Source: Monilinia fructicola
Lineage: Eukaryota; Ascomycota; Leotiomycetes; Helotiales; Sclerotiniaceae
Direction: 5' to 3'
DNA length: 64,000 nucleotides
Assembly (NCBI GenBank): GCA_008692225.1
Contig: VICG01000001.1
Coordinates: 856,501 to 920,500, forward strand
The notes beneath the pieces are model-generated. The model was given only the letters and a program-made list of their open reading frames with translations. It was not told the DNA's origin and searched no databases. This document shows positions 13,161-26,900 of the stretch, piece by piece. Every line of letters starts with the position of its first letter. The stretch's first letter is position 1. A program made the translations under genes and the position numbers.

Positions 13161-14803
13161 AATATACGGAGTATAATTATGTACAGTATTATTGATCCAA
13201 TGAATTTATTCTATTGATATTCTCGTTTGCTCGCCTCATTCATTCAATTAGATACTTTCGATTAGATACTTTTCTTCATGACTCTGTGACAAAGTGCCAA
13301 ATGCCCTAGGACTGACTAACTCTCAGTCCTAGAGTCCCAATCAATCGGACTCAATCCTAAGCTAGTTTGATTCGCTGATTAGAATCTACTGAGGACTGTA
13401 CAGTGTACAGTATAGGTCGATGTATCATTTAAGGTTAGAAAGCTACTTTTAGCATCTAGATCTTTAGTTAGTCGTAGTCGTAGTCGTAGTCTTGTACATT
13501 AATACCCCGTAGATTTTCATGTTTCTAGAACAAGTTGCAAAGATCTTATTTAAATTGTTCCCAATAGGGATCTTTAGATTTCCCCAATAATTCGAGTGAG
13601 ACTTGGTTTTGCTTTCTTTGATTCTGGACACTGGTGTTCCTTTTCTGCTTTTGGTCTTTGTGTCTTGGGGACCTTGGGGGTGGTTCAATGACTCTTTGGT
13701 CAATGTGTTCAAGGTTGGTCAATTACACTGGCGAGTAGGTGGGTGTTCTGTTCTACTCGGGGCCCGTTCCATCTAATTCATGAATCCTATCCATAGAATG
13801 GTTCTACCGTACATTTCTCCTTGGAATTAGATTCGTTATATTTCCATTTCCGTATTCGGTTGTACTGCATGCCTGATATCATCTCAAGGCTCCAGGTAGA
13901 CGGAACTTTTCTCATTCCCAACATCTACTACCTAAGGCTACGGCACTTCGTACCCTTTCATCTAGCTTGAGAGATCCTGGTTAAGAGTCAGAGCAGGCGC
14001 CATTGTGGCTATACTATTTTCATACTTATGTTTACCAAAAAACATGGGGCGAACAGTGGCGAACGGAGCTGAATGAGAAGAATGATAGGTTAAGAGACGC
14101 CCTATACACCCTTGTAGAGTTACCATCCCCTGGCATGGGCGCCAGGCAAGTAGTCGCTAAGATGTCAGAAAAGCATCAAGGTTTACAATCTGGGACCCTT
14201 TTTGAGTAGCTACAGTTAGTAAGGTTGCAAGGTTCCAGATGTTCCCAGAAATTCACATTGGAACCTTTAGTTCATCGATCCACTGAGCCCTGTAAGGTTT
14301 CTCCCAGCTTTGCCCACCTCAGTCATACTGATGACGATGCTGAGTATTATGCTAGTTGTGCCTGGAGAGGGCAAGGCAGCCCCTCAAGGCCTCCTTGTCA
14401 TGTTCTCCCTACTGTATCTGAACATAGACACCGATCTACCACGGGGTTCTCAGCCACTGCTCAAGCATGGCCCTATGCAGGTGTTTTGCATGTTGCTGCT
14501 ATGAATAATAATATAATTGTGATATCTTGTAGAAAGACTTATATACATTATGCTCAAGATACTTAAACCCCCAGACCCTCTCACCAACCTTCGTTTTTGT
14601 TTCAGCATTTCCAACTGAGTTAAATATCAGATATAAACATCCTCCATCCCAACAGACTTTCAAAGTTTCTACTTTACATCTCAAACTCATCCTTATACTC
14701 AAACATCATTAGATATTTCTACATACACTTCAACACCATACACCCACATAACAGCAACACCAACCAACACCAACAACCAACCAGCACCACCACCACCGCC
14801 AAA

Positions 14804-14986
14804 ATGTCTGCCGGATCCTTCACATTCTCAAGTATGTCAAATTCCCTGTCTTTGAGATCCTTTCCGGCGGTTATGGCTTATAGGATTTTCAATTATTTCT
14901 ATCTCAACGTTGCTAACCACGACTCAATAGACACCCCCAAGGCATTCAAGAGCCACCCAAAGGACAACGATGATGATGACCACTAA
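14804..14986 (+). CDS. Candidate 27-residue spliced microprotein
   Basis: Two exons (14804-14831 and 14931-14986) are joined by a 99-nt intron with a GTATGT donor, a branch-like GCTAAC and an AATAG acceptor. The product starts MSAGSFTFSN and ends in a run of acidic residues before a final His. The leader is a CA-rich CAACACCAACC-type tract, typical of well-transcribed fungal 5' untranslated regions, and the context before the ATG is CAAA. Because 99 is a multiple of three and the intron has no stop, an unspliced message would give a 60-residue protein with the same ends. I do not recognise the family. Support comes only from the splice signals and leader. Confidence 0.45.
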   Translation: MSAGSFTFSSMSNSLSLRSFPAVMAYRIFNYFYLNVANHDSIDTPKAFKSHPKDNDDDDH

Positions 14987-17900
14987 ATTTTTGACCATCT
15001 CCTCATTACCAGGTATATCTGCAATGGTCTGAACGTGAGTATATCCTCATTTTCTCACTCATCATTTCTCATTCATCTGGTACCATGGACAATTTCCAAT
15101 TTTGGATAATTGAGTACAAGAGTTCGGAACCAGCAAGACGAGGCTGGAACCTTTTCGCAAGTGCAGATAGGTCTCAGACTCAAATCCCTGATCTTTTATT
15201 AGATTCTTAGTGGCCGTGAGTAGATGAGAGCTGCAAGTCGCAAGGTTGCCTACATTCAAGGTCAGCAAATGCAGCCGAGGGTGCACAGCCAAACTGCGTC
15301 ACAGTACAGTAGACAGAAGAGAGGGTACAGCCAATATCAGTGCCAGTCAGTATCAGTACCAGCACCAGCATCAGTACCAGCATCAGTACCAGCATCAGCA
15401 TCGACTTCTCTGGCATTTCTTTACTTGGGACCAGATAAGCGACGCTTATCATCAATTCATCAGCCACTCCACTACAGATGCCCCTTTTTTCTTTTGCCCT
15501 GAATGCCCAATTCTTGAGTAAGAATAAGCAAACAAAGGAGGGCGAAAGCAAAAGAGGGCGAAAGCAAAAGAGGGCGAAAGCAAAAGAGGGCGAAAGCAAA
15601 AGCAAAGGCAAAAGCAACGCAAAAATAAACATGAAGATGAAGAAAAAAACTTGAAACTAATTTATCCTTTTTCCTAATAGATATCCCAGACTTCGCCCAT
15701 GGAGTCAATACTCTCAAACCATCAAATTTCGATCACGAGTGCAGCATATACCTAAAATGAAATCAAAATGCAGATCATCTCAACTCCTGTTCACGATCCG
15801 TGTTTTCAACGATCAAGCATCATCACCTCACCGACCTCACACCGAAAACGAAATGAAAACGAAATGAAATGAAATATCATATCCGAAAAACACCCTTTCA
15901 CATAGCCATAGCCCATTTTCAGCCTTGCTCTTGCTTTAACGACCAAAGTCTTCAATTTCTTCCACATTTCGACGACGTCAACTTCAGCCCCCGGTCTCCT
16001 CCATTCTATCCGTCTATCCATCTGCACGGCGAGCACAACTCAGCACGTACTGATACTGAGTACCCAATACCAAGGTCATCACAAAGTACCTAACGTGGCT
16101 CAGCACAAAAAATCACATCATTGTCGGACGTTCAGCCGTTACCTAGGCTGCCTTTTCCTTCAGATCACCCTTCACCCACTCGCTTTCTCCGAATAACCGC
16201 AAACGAGTCATCATCATTACTCATCCATCAAACAAGGTTCAAATTTGGATTGTGCCCAAGATCATGTACGACGGCATATAGAGATTTGAGAGGAATTGAG
16301 ATGACTCCTTCACTAGGCGAGCGAGCTGGATCAAAATACCCGGGCTGATTTTTTGGACCCCGTACTTGAGTTCCTCCTTCTGTACTCTCCTTTCTGTCTA
16401 TAATCTCACTAGCAGATGGATTGGATACGACAATGGGTGGACAAATGTATCAACAACGTTCTGTCTTTGGCTCTTTTTTCATGGGATTTTAATTATTTTT
16501 GTTTTTGGCTTGGGAGTTTATCAGCCAGCGCGCGAGCGAGCGAGCGATTTGTTTCGAACGTTTTTCTTTCCTTTCTTTCCGGTTTTATTGTTTATTTTTG
16601 GGAAAATCATGGTTGGGTTATAGATAGATTTGGATGGGAATGGGAATGGTTCGGTTCGGTTTGGGATGGGATGGGACAGGATGGATACAACGCTAGCTCT
16701 CGCGAGCGCCTCACAAATATCGAGGAGGGGATTATTTATTTGTATTTTAATTCTTGCGACTGGTCTTGGATCTCTTCAGCACTGGCAATGTCTTATTAGT
16801 TTCGTTGCAGAACATGCAGCCGTAAGGTTACGGGATGATCTCTCTGTTTCTGTTTCTATTTCTGTCTAGAAAGGATGGGATCGGGAAGATTTCTTCACTG
16901 TTTGTTTGTTTGTTTGTTTGTTAGTTAGATACCACTGATCTTATGTACATCATATCAAATTCAATAAATGAATTAGCCACCTCATTCCTTATTTCTACAT
17001 GAATAAAATAAAACTAGTCTTTTTTTTGCGTCACAAGAAGTATACAGTACAAATCATAAGCTCTAGCAACGCATACCCACCTCCTTATTCTACCTAACTA
17101 AAGACTCGTTGCCTACATAGTCTACTATATACAATATGCTCACAACCCTATCACTGCACTACGTTACTCATTCACTCAGTCACTCAGTCAGTTACTCCGT
17201 TACTCAGTCACGCATGCATTCACTCATCCATCCGTTCACCTACCCATCCAAATTAGCAGCTAACCCAGCAAATACACGCACACACAGAACTAGATACCCC
17301 TTCACCATCTCGCCAAATCCTCAAAGCCTAAACCCACCCCGCTTCAAACCTACCCAACCCTCAAAACATTGCCCTCCAATATACCCCAAAATAATATACA
17401 TACATACATACATAATTTCTACTCAAACACAAAACAAACCTCATTCACCCAAAAATTGTATCTACCAACTCACAACCATCTACCCAAGTACTCTTAACAA
17501 CCAATACATCTCCCATCAGTACATCTACTACAATATCGAAATTAACTCTCACACTCACACTTACTCCCTAGATACTAACTAACCAGTACTACTCGCTCAA
17601 CTACATGCACCCAACCAACCAATAATTCGAACCACCCAACCACGCCCTCACAACACCCCTCCACAAAAAATCCCTCCACAAAGAACAATCCCGCCATCCC
17701 ACCATCCCACCCACAACCCCACAATCCAACATCTACAGTATCTATTCCCTAACTAAAATGCTAGACCAAACTGCCAAACCCCAATCCATGAATCTATACC
17801 CCAAATCCAAACATCACCCATCACATCACATCGCATCACATCACACTGTCCTCCTACCCCGAACAAAGTCGATCGATTATCCATCCATCCATCCACCCAC

Positions 17901-18741
17901 CCACCAATCATGAACACAGCAAGCACTAGAAATAAAAGGAATCGATCGATGGAAGCTGGAGATATTGGGAATGTGGCCTACCTACCTACCTACCTACCTA
18001 CCTATATAAATAGCCAACACAACATCAATCAATCAATCAATGGCATCCGCATCCGCATCCGCATCTGCACCCGCGGAAACGGAAGCAGAAGCGTAAGCGT
18101 ACCTAGGTAAGGAAGGGTTGAAGAATAAAAATCGACTACTTGTAATGCGCATTGGGTGCCAAGCCAAGCCAAGCCAAGCCAAGCCAAGCCAAGCCATATG
18201 AAGCACGTCCTCGCCCAATTTCATCCCCTCGTGTTATCATCTCCTTTCATTATTGCATTTCTTCGCCCATCTCATTAGCTCACAGCTCACAGCTCACAGC
18301 AAATAGATAGATAGTCACACGAAAAGAAAAGAATATTCTGATATCATTAAACAAGATAGGTATCTATTGGGCTGTGTGCGGAAGGCCGTTTCGAGAATTA
18401 TATGATGGGTTTCCATCCATCCATCGCTTTATGGAGGCGGTGTCTCGTCTCGTCTCAAAGTATGAATATGAATATTACAACCTCCAAGCTGTTCACTCGT
18501 GTGACCACTCTCCCGCATGCATCAATCGTGAACCACCACCAGCAGTGGCCACGATTCGATCATATCTCCTCTCTCATCCCACCCCCTCTCCGATATCTTT
18601 TTTTCAAAATAATACACTATTAAATACAGTATGATTCACCATGGTAACATAAAATGCAAGGAAAGAGGTATCTAACGTCAGTGTGAAAGCTGAAAAGCCA
18701 AAAATAAATTCCCTGCAAAACCCAGCCTAACCCATAACTCC
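14987..18741. other. Gene-poor region with simple repeats
   Basis: No supported gene in about 3.7 kb. It contains CAGTAC/CAGCAT repeats (about 15345-15402), a 16-bp minisatellite (about 15539-15606), GTTT (about 16898-16922), CTAC (about 17980-18004), CATCCG (about 18041-18070) and AAGCC (about 18157-18197) tracts. The block from 17100 to 17900 is unusually C- and A-rich on the plus strand. Confidence 0.45.
15539..15606. repeat. 16-bp minisatellite GGCGAAAGCAAAAGAG
   Basis: Four consecutive near-perfect copies of a 16-nt unit, followed by degenerate AGCAAA pieces. Expansion by replication slippage or unequal exchange is the likely origin. Confidence 0.85.
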
Positions 18742-20804
18742 TCAAGTTGTCGGCCTCAATGATGTAGGACCTTGAAACCCTCCCCCTTCCGCAGTATGAA
18801 CATTTTGCAACTCCATGGCGTTTCCTCCTCCCTGAAACTCCTTCGTAAGAGGAGCCGTTCGCTTCCCCCTTCGCTCGCCAAACCTTTGGTCACCCTCCTC
18901 GTATTTTCGTTTAAAGCTCAGGTATGTGGGAGGACGTGGACGACAAAGTACAGCAATCCAGTTGCTAATAAAACTTCCCTGGGTAAATGGACGATGGCGA
19001 TCTTTCTTGATAAATTTGTGCGAATTGAGATATTCTCGTGTTGTCTCACCTCGGCCCATCAGGAAAAAGTGATATGCCATCAGTGCACCTGGGTATGGGG
19101 TAGCGAGAAGACCGTAGATGAACATGGCGAAAGGAATTCTCCAATGACTAAGCGATGCACCAAATGAAATATGCTGCTGATGCCCATAAACAACAATTTG
19201 TGCTATACTTGCCCCGAGGAGATACGTCCCGAGAAGTGTACCCGAAGTTACAAAGGTAAAAAAGTAACGGTAATTTCGACGCCCAACACAATTATTCAGC
19301 CAGACACAATGGTGATCCTGTGTCTCAATACAGTTATCACAGACCCGACAATGATGCCCTCTTGGTGGTCGCCAGATATTGCAAGTCTTGCAGTATTTAG
19401 TTGGTACTTCCATTGCAGCTGTGGTAGATTGAGCCGATTTGATCATAGTCCAGTCGTTTTGGGGTGGACCCAACCGAAGCGGGTCTTCGTTTTCATCTCG
19501 CGGAGGCATTGGGTGTAGGTTGCGTGGTAAGATCTAGTTGCGTCAACTTTCATTGAAACTCTCGTAGAGATGGATGATATACTTACTCCGGGATCAGACA
19601 CAGAGGCATGTATGAAAGAAGACATGCATATGTAAAAGATGTAGGCGTACAAAATCGGGACCGCTGGGGAAACATGATGCCAAAGGAACGGGGCTGAAAA
19701 GACGAAAAAGAGGACTGATGGAACAAGGACAAACAATCCGGTAGCAATGTTGATAGGTCTATGTCGAGTATTCTGTAGACGGCCTCCCCAGCAGAATACT
19801 GTGTTACCAGTAAAGTACTGATGGTTTTTCCCAAGATTTGGAGTTTGCACGTCCTTTTGCTGTGCGTTCGCCGGGGTAAAGCCTGGCGATGACGCAGCGG
19901 ACGAGAGCTTTTCGCGGCCTTGGTTGCTGCGGCTGGGACTAGGACTTCCGGCAGGCCCATCATTCCTCGTTGGCATCAAGAAGTTCGAATGAAAAGAGCG
20001 AGGAGATTTAGGAGTCGATGTTCCATTTTTGTAACCCTTATCGAGATTCAGGCTCAGCCCTTTCGCATTAGCTGGACCATTCTGTAGGGGTCGGACACTG
20101 TCTGTGAAGCTTTCGGCTGCATGGCCATGTGTAGGACTTGTGTTTGCGGTACCTCTGTCTACCGTTCCAAGTTCCGTTACTTCGGTTCCTCGCGATGGCG
20201 GTGCTGGTTGATCTGCATCTTCGCTGGCGATACGTTGTGGTATCGTAATATTCGAATTTACGCTCTGCCTTACACTACCACCATCCAACGACCCATCCTC
20301 GCCAAATTCTTGTTGTAAAATCGTCACCGGCCGAGATCCTCCACGTTGTGCTTGGAGTCTCTGAGAACTCATCGGGCGGAAGAAAGTATGCGAACTTAGG
20401 GATGGTATGTGGGTTTTGCTGGACGAGCTTGGGAGTTGTCCTAATGCGCTCCCTCGCTGCGCAATTGTTCCTGGGGTATAGGCTCTCCGAGAAGAGGCAG
20501 CCTGGCCAAAGGTCCCCCTAGAAGAAACAGCCGTAACTCCCGTGCCTGGCCTTGAGGTTCCATCTCCGGTCTGTATGCTGTGACGCTGGCTTAATCTGTG
20601 ACCGTGTGAAACCGGGTTGGAAAAGTTATCTGTATTGTCCCCATCTTCTGAAGCTATGTCGGTCATCCGCGAGGATAGAACGCTGACCCCATCTCCCAAA
20701 TCTGAAGGCGCAAGATGTAGGTTGGGGAATGTGTGGTTATCGGTGTCGGTGGAATGTAGAAATTTTGACGAAGAATGATCCGGGGAAGTCATTTCGTGAA
20801 CCAA
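18742..20804 (-). CDS. ERF2: DHHC palmitoyltransferase Erf2
   Basis: Two exons on the minus strand (20804-19587 and 19533-18742) give 669 residues. The first 340 or so residues are disordered and Ser/Pro-rich. Two membrane segments follow, then the conserved SDPG motif, which the intron splits from ILPRNLH. Next come the Cys-rich domain (KYCKTCNIWRPPRGHHCRVC) and the catalytic DHHC at about residues 479-482, and then two further membrane segments with a TTxE-like GRGETTREY. Erf2 S-acylates Ras-type proteins at the ER or Golgi, working with Erf4. All zinc-binding Cys/His and the catalytic Cys are present. A second in-frame ATG four codons downstream could be the start. Confidence 0.93.
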
Positions 20805-22091
20805 ATTCCACCTGCTTTAGACTACCTAGGTAATCTCTCTCTCTCCTCAAATCACCACCAACCGCCGCCACTGTGGTCGTCGTTGTCGCACAATAATTTA
20901 AGTGAAGGTCGTGCGTGCAGTGCAGTTGGAAAGATTCGCGAAATGGCCCCTCGAGAATTGTTTATTTATTTATTTGTATGTTTATTTATTTGTTTATTTA
21001 TTTATTCGATATCAAGTGAGAATTATAGAAAATGAAGTTTATGATGTAATGAAAGAATAAAAGGATTGTTTTTTTTAAGGAGCGTGAGAAATGAAGATTG
21101 AAAATTTGAATCTAATGGTAAAGTTCAAGCATCACAATTACTCTGGACATTACACTTGGGCATCCTGTAGTGTAAGTGTAAATGTAGATGCGAATGTAAA
21201 CCTTGGAAATACAAGGTAGAACTAATAAGGTATGAGATAGGAAAATTGAAGAAAAGAAACGGAAAGAATCAATTAATTCCTGATTGATTTATTTATTTAT
21301 TTATTTACAGACAACCACCAACCTCGGAAGGTGCGAAAGTTCTCCAGTTTTGGTTAGTAAGTAACCTTATTTATAATTATTAGTATTATTATTAGTATTA
21401 TTATTAGTATTATTATTAGTATTATTATCAGTATTATTGTTATTACTATTATTATGACTATTACTATTATATCTATTATGATTATTGCACCCGTGGACTT
21501 ACTTGCCTAGTATTCCATTTGGACTTCACTTGTACTTCCATTACTACATCCATAGATGATTAAGGAAGGAGCCCTGGAGGTTTCAAGTGCTACTTACCCA
21601 CCGTTATTGCTGCATTTTGCTTGGGTCTAAGCGTCTTAAGATGAATGATGATTTAATATTGTGATGTTCATATGAATAGGAAATGAGAATTCATGGACAA
21701 TAAAAAGTCTTACAACAACCTTATTAACCTCACGTAACAATCTGAGTCTTCTAGACTCGGGAGATAAAGGGGGTGCTGATGATGAGTTTATATCATTTTC
21801 ATGTTTGATATACAAGTACAAGTATAATGGAAGTTCCGTTGACTATTACTACAAATATATCTACCTACCCATCCACCTACCTACCAAGGCCCGGGGGAGA
21901 CAATCAGCTTCCAAGGTTATGGATACCTACCCAGGTAGCATGCGAATAAATGAATCTCGAAATGATCATTCACGTGACCGTGATGACATAATCCATCAAC
22001 TCCTTCAACAAACATCCAGAAGTGCAATCGTACCACCTCAAGAAGGACTCTTGTTAATCCGCGATACCACATCAAACCTACGACCCTCAAA
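20805..22091. other. Intergenic with A/T-rich microsatellites
   Basis: This is the divergent region between ERF2 (-) and the small gene at 22092 (+). It holds TTTA tracts (about 20957-21006 and 21285-21306) and a TATTATTAG nonanucleotide array (about 21376-21475). No coding content seen. Confidence 0.5.
21376..21475. repeat. TATTATTAG-type array
   Basis: Tandem units of ATTATTAGT (9 nt) degrade rightward into mixed ATT/ACT trinucleotides. Confidence 0.85.
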
Positions 22092-22789
22092 ATGTCAGCA
22101 CAAGCAGCAGGAAAGGTCGCCGCACAGGCAGCCAAGGGAGCAGCCAGAGCTGCCGACGGCCATGTCCTTAACAAGGGCGCAAAAAGAGATCCGGAACTTT
22201 ACGTGAGTAATAAACTGCACCTTGCTACACCTGTCTACTTTGCTGCCATATTGTGTTTTATAATCGAAATACCTTTGCGTGAATTGGACTGACTTATCAT
22301 TCTCGCAGATTCTTTTCGGTATCATGGCCGGTGCCTTCGGTTTGTCTGGTTACTACCTCGGTGAGACCATATCTTTTGACCCGTGCTAAAATTCCGAATT
22401 GACCTTTCTTGTTAGGTGGTAAACCCACTTCGGCCACCTCAGAAGCCAAAGTGAACGTCGCTCCCGGTACCATGCCTTGGCAAACCGAGAGCTCCAAAGG
22501 CGATGCCGCCCGACAGGACTTCAAATACCAATACCACCCAGCGGGTGACCCAAGAAACCCTCCAAAGGACGCACCTAGCGCATTGCACAGCGTCATTGTT
22601 CCCAACGTCAACTTGCCAAAGGTAGGACTCTTCTCCTATGCCCCTCGCCTCAGAATCCCGCAAGAGACGCATGGCCCTGCTAGCATGGATGTGATGATGC
22701 TGGATTTTATATTCTCCGGAGATCCGCTGACATATCATCTCTAGGAGCTTCATGAGAAATACAACAAGTGGGGCAAGGATGGATACTAG
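22092..22789 (+). CDS. Small single-TM protein, conserved type, function unknown
   Basis: Four exons (22092-22202, 22309-22360, 22416-22621 and 22745-22789) give 137 residues, all junctions in frame. The N-terminal 30 residues are Ala/Lys/Arg-rich without early acidic residues (MSAQAAGKVAAQAAKG), compatible with mitochondrial targeting. A Gly-rich membrane segment (ILFGIMAGAFGLSGYYLG) lies at about residues 38-55. The hydrophilic C-terminal half ends ELHEKYNKWGKDGY. This layout and the tidy intron phases suggest a real, conserved fungal gene, and a role in the mitochondrial inner membrane is possible. I do not recognise the family and give no function. Confidence 0.8.
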
Positions 22790-23929
22790 ATCAAACAAAA
22801 CCACATACAGCATGTGGCGGGGTGGTTGTGAGACCAAGCAGAGTTGTACATAAGTGGAAGAGGGTATCTGATGCATTGAACTATCATTGTTAGACCTAAA
22901 GCCAGCCTCTTGACTTGTGTATGATGTGTGGTATCGTGTAAATGGAATCTGGTGAATGTTTAAGAACTAGGTACTAACAGAGACATCCAATTCATCTAAA
23001 GAATACGAACGCAGCGTTCGTGTAACATGTGCCCCTCCTGCGTTGGGATCTCAATCAATGAAATCCATGATTGGTTGACATGAATGAAGATGGATTGTTA
23101 CACCAAGCATGTATATTACTAGGGATACACCTGTGTACTCTGTATAGAGTTCAGCCTTATGTTAAAGTTCCACGTCTTGTTTTAAAGTGCCTTGAACATC
23201 GGATTGACTTTTGTGTTGAAGGGCATGCCAAAAGTTACTTGAGACCTAGGTAGAGAGATAGATGGGTAGACGGGTAGATGGGTGGGTGGGTAGGTAGGTA
23301 GGTAGGTAGGTAGATAGATAGATAGACGGATAGATAGACAATGGATATACATACCTAGTAAGATCACCTCGCCTTCATCTTATGTGTAGAGAACCAACCA
23401 CCTACTCAAGTCTACTTATTGTTACCTAGGTAGTAGACAATGAGACGGACAGCCAGACAGCCTTATAATGCATGTTTGGAGAAGGCTGGCCGAGGCTGAG
23501 CAATTGATTGATTACCTACCTACCCAGTGCTTATTATTATGATTCCATCCAAGGGAACTATTATTAAGCAACCTTCCTCCGTAGATAGACGTGGTCGCAG
23601 GTGCTGAGTGATGTTATTAATAGATGAGGCTACGCCCGCGTTAATCTAAATCATACCTGGCCCTTTCCAAAAAAAGTTCCCCCTTACGACAGACACACCA
23701 ACCAACTTCTTGCTCAATTCTCAATAACAGGCGACTTGTCCTCCAACACCAACACCAATGCCGCCCGTACCTTGGATCCTCTATTAATAATCTCTATTTC
23801 TTTCCATTCTCTGCATTCTCTCCGGTAACACAATTAATTTGAGTTTACTGGTTCAATTCTTAGGGAGACGGAGCTTTTAGAAGCTCTTCTAAATTGATTG
23901 AGCTTCTCGATTTTCATCTGAAGCACACT
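22790..23929. other. Intergenic between small TM gene and PMT1
   Basis: No gene seen. GGTA/GATA tetranucleotide repeats lie at about 23268-23340. CTACCTAC pieces and the pyrimidine-rich stretch before 23930 are probably the PMT1 promoter and leader. Confidence 0.5.
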
Positions 23930-26900
23930 ATGGCACGTACTGGAAAATCCGTGCACGGGGATGTCGCAAAAGGCTCAAACAGTCCTTCAAGGCAACCCAT
24001 TAAGAAGAAGCCAACGGATTATACCTCTGAAGGCGTTGAAGATCAAGATGTCTTCCTCCTCCCCGGCTCTGACTATCAGGTCATGATTGGCCTGACGCTC
24101 TTGGGTGCTATCGTCAGACTCTTCCGAATTTACCAACCCAGCAGTGTAGTTTTCGATGAAGTCCAGTAAGTGATCGCGGTCCAACCTAACGTAGTAAATA
24201 CTTACATGTGTCATGGTAGCTTTGGCGGCTTTGCCTCGAAATACATAAAGGGTAAATTCTTTATGGACGTACATCCTCCTTTGGCGAAATTGTTGATTAC
24301 ACTTGCGGGATTCCTGGCCGGATTTGATGGAGAATTTGACTTCAAGGATATTGGAAAGGACTATGTCGAACCTGGAGTGCCATACGTCGCTATGCGATTG
24401 TTGCCAGCTATCTGTGGAATACTTCTGGTCCCTACTATGTTCTTAACTCTCAAGGCCGCAGGTTGCAGAACTATGACGTCTGCCATGGGTGCTGGATTGA
24501 TTGTATTTGGTGAGTCGATCTGGAGCATTTCGTTTTTGACAACCAGACTGACTTCTTAAGAAAACGGACTACTCACTCAGGCACGCTTAATTCTTCTTGA
24601 CTCTCCTCTTATGATTATGACCGCTTTCACTGCCCTTGCATTCACGTCTTTTACAAATCAGCATGAACAAGGGCCTACTAAAGCGTTTCAATTGAGTTGG
24701 TGGTTTTGGTTGGTTATGACAGGTTTTGGTTTGGGAGCGACTGCTAGTGTCAAATGGGTCGGTCTTTTCACAATTGCTTGGGTCGGCAGTCTTACTGTAT
24801 TGCAACTTTGGGTTTTGCTTGGAGATGCGAAAACGGTGACACCGGTAAGAATTCCTAAAGCTAACTAAAGCGTTATATGCTAATTAGTAAAGCGCATTTT
24901 TGCCAAGCACCTGGTAGCACGAATCTTTTGCCTTATTATCATTCCCCTTACATTCTATATGGCTATGTTTGGTATTCATTTCCTATGTCTCGTTAACCCG
25001 GGAGACGGTGATGGATTCATGAGTTCTGAATTCCAGGCAACTCTCAACTCAAAGTCTATGCAAGATGTTCCCGTTGATGTTGCTTTCGGAAGCCGAGTTA
25101 GTATTAGACACCACAACACTCAAGGAGGATATCTGCACTCCCACAATCTCATGTATCCTACCGGTAGCAAGCAGCAACAAATTACCTTGTATCCTCACAA
25201 GGACGAGAACAACGTCTGGCTCTTGGAGAACCAGACTCAACCGCTTGGTATCAATGGAGAGCCAATCAACGGTTCATTAGCTTGGGATGCCTTGACACCA
25301 CCAAAGTACATCCAAGATGGAGATATCATCAAGCTGTACCATATACCTACACATCGCCGCCTTCATTCTCATGATGTTAGACCACCAGTCACTGAAGCAG
25401 ACTGGCAAAATGAAGTATCCGCGTATGGCTACGAAGGATTTGAGGGTGATGCTAACGACTTTTTCCGTGTTGAGATAATTAAGAAGATGTCTGATGGAGA
25501 AATCGCCAAGACTCGCTTACGAACAATCCAGACCAAGTTCAAACTTGTTCATATCATGACTGGATGTGTTTTGTTTTCTCACAAAGTCAAGCTCCCTGAG
25601 TGGGCTTCTGAGCAACAAGAAGTCACTTGTGCTAAAGGAGGGACTCTTCCTAATAGTGTTTGGTACGTTGAGCAAAATGAACACCCTCAACTTGGAGCAG
25701 ATGCAGAGAAGGTCAACTACAGAAACCCAGGATTCTTTGGTAAATTTTGGGAGCTCAACAAGGTCATGTGGCATACGAATGCTGGTCTCGTTGAATCGCA
25801 CGCTTGGGACTCGCGACCCGATTCTTGGCCGATTCTCAAACGGGGTATCAATTTCTGGGGCAAGGACCATCGCCAAATTTACCTCATCGGTAACCCAGTA
25901 ATTTGGTGGAGCTCAACATTGGCTGTTGTCATATTCGTGGCATTCAAGGGTCTTGCTGTTCTTCGTTGGCAGAGAGGCTTCAGAGATTACGACAATCCAG
26001 TTTTCAAGCGATTCGACTATGAAATCGGAACCTCTGTTCTTGGGTGGGCTTTCCATTATTTCCCATTTTACCTGATGCAGCGTCAACTTTTCCTCCATCA
26101 CTACTTCCCAGCACTCTACTTTGCTATCATTGCATTGTGTCAGACATTCGACTTTGTCACTGCCCGCGTCCCTGGAATTGGTTTGCGTGAACGCCCTTTC
26201 ATTGGAAGACTTGGTGCGATCATCTTCCTTGCACTTAGTGTTGTTGTTTTTGTTCTCTACTCCCCATTGGCATATGGCAACCCATGGACACAATCAGCCT
26301 GCAAGCAAGTCAAACTCTTCGACAAATGGGACTGGGATTGTAATACTTTCTTGAACGATGTAAGTTTAAATTCAATTTTCATGAATTCTCCCAGTTTGCC
26401 ATAACGAGAAACTATACTAATCTTCCCAGTACTCCGATTATGCAGCTCAGGGGGTCAAAGTCAATGCTGATGTCCACAAGACTGATTCGCCCTTGATCCC
26501 AACGAATGCCCCTGAGGTCCCAGCACAGGGTGGGATCGGTGAGCAGAAACCTCTGATAGACCAGGAAAAAGTCTCGGGGGCACCAGAAGGGTTGGTATCT
26601 CCACCCCCAGCCGCCCCTGTCGCTAGCCACAGTGTCGTTTCTCGCGAGGAAAAAGTTGAGTACAGAGATCAAGATGGCAATATCCTTGACCCCGAGGCGG
26701 TCAAGTCTCTTGAAGGAAAGGTCAGCTTTAAGACCAGATACGAAACCAGAACTCGTTTGGTGGATGCACAAGGCAATGAAGTAAACCCACCAGAGGACGA
26801 AGCAGCTCGAGTTGCACCACCGCACCCTGATGCCGAGGGCTCCGATCCCCAAACAGTGGGCAAGGCAGAGCCAGTTATTCAAGGGAAACCAGCAGCGCAA

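Larger units (their letters stand above)
9011..14803. other. Gene-poor, tandem-repeat-rich region
   Basis: No gene could be supported over nearly 6 kb. Open frames at 12112-12504, 14003-14209 and 14225-14566 lack recognisable domains or splice partners. The region is notable for many different tandem repeats (listed separately), including heptanucleotide arrays and purine-rich tracts near 10660-10735. It may hold non-coding transcripts or decayed elements that I cannot recognise. Confidence 0.45.

Noticed and set aside
16366..16869. Overlapping frames of 79-127 codons in the 16 kb region
   Set aside because: No domain, no intron partner, and two frames compete over the same bases; likely untranslated or non-coding.
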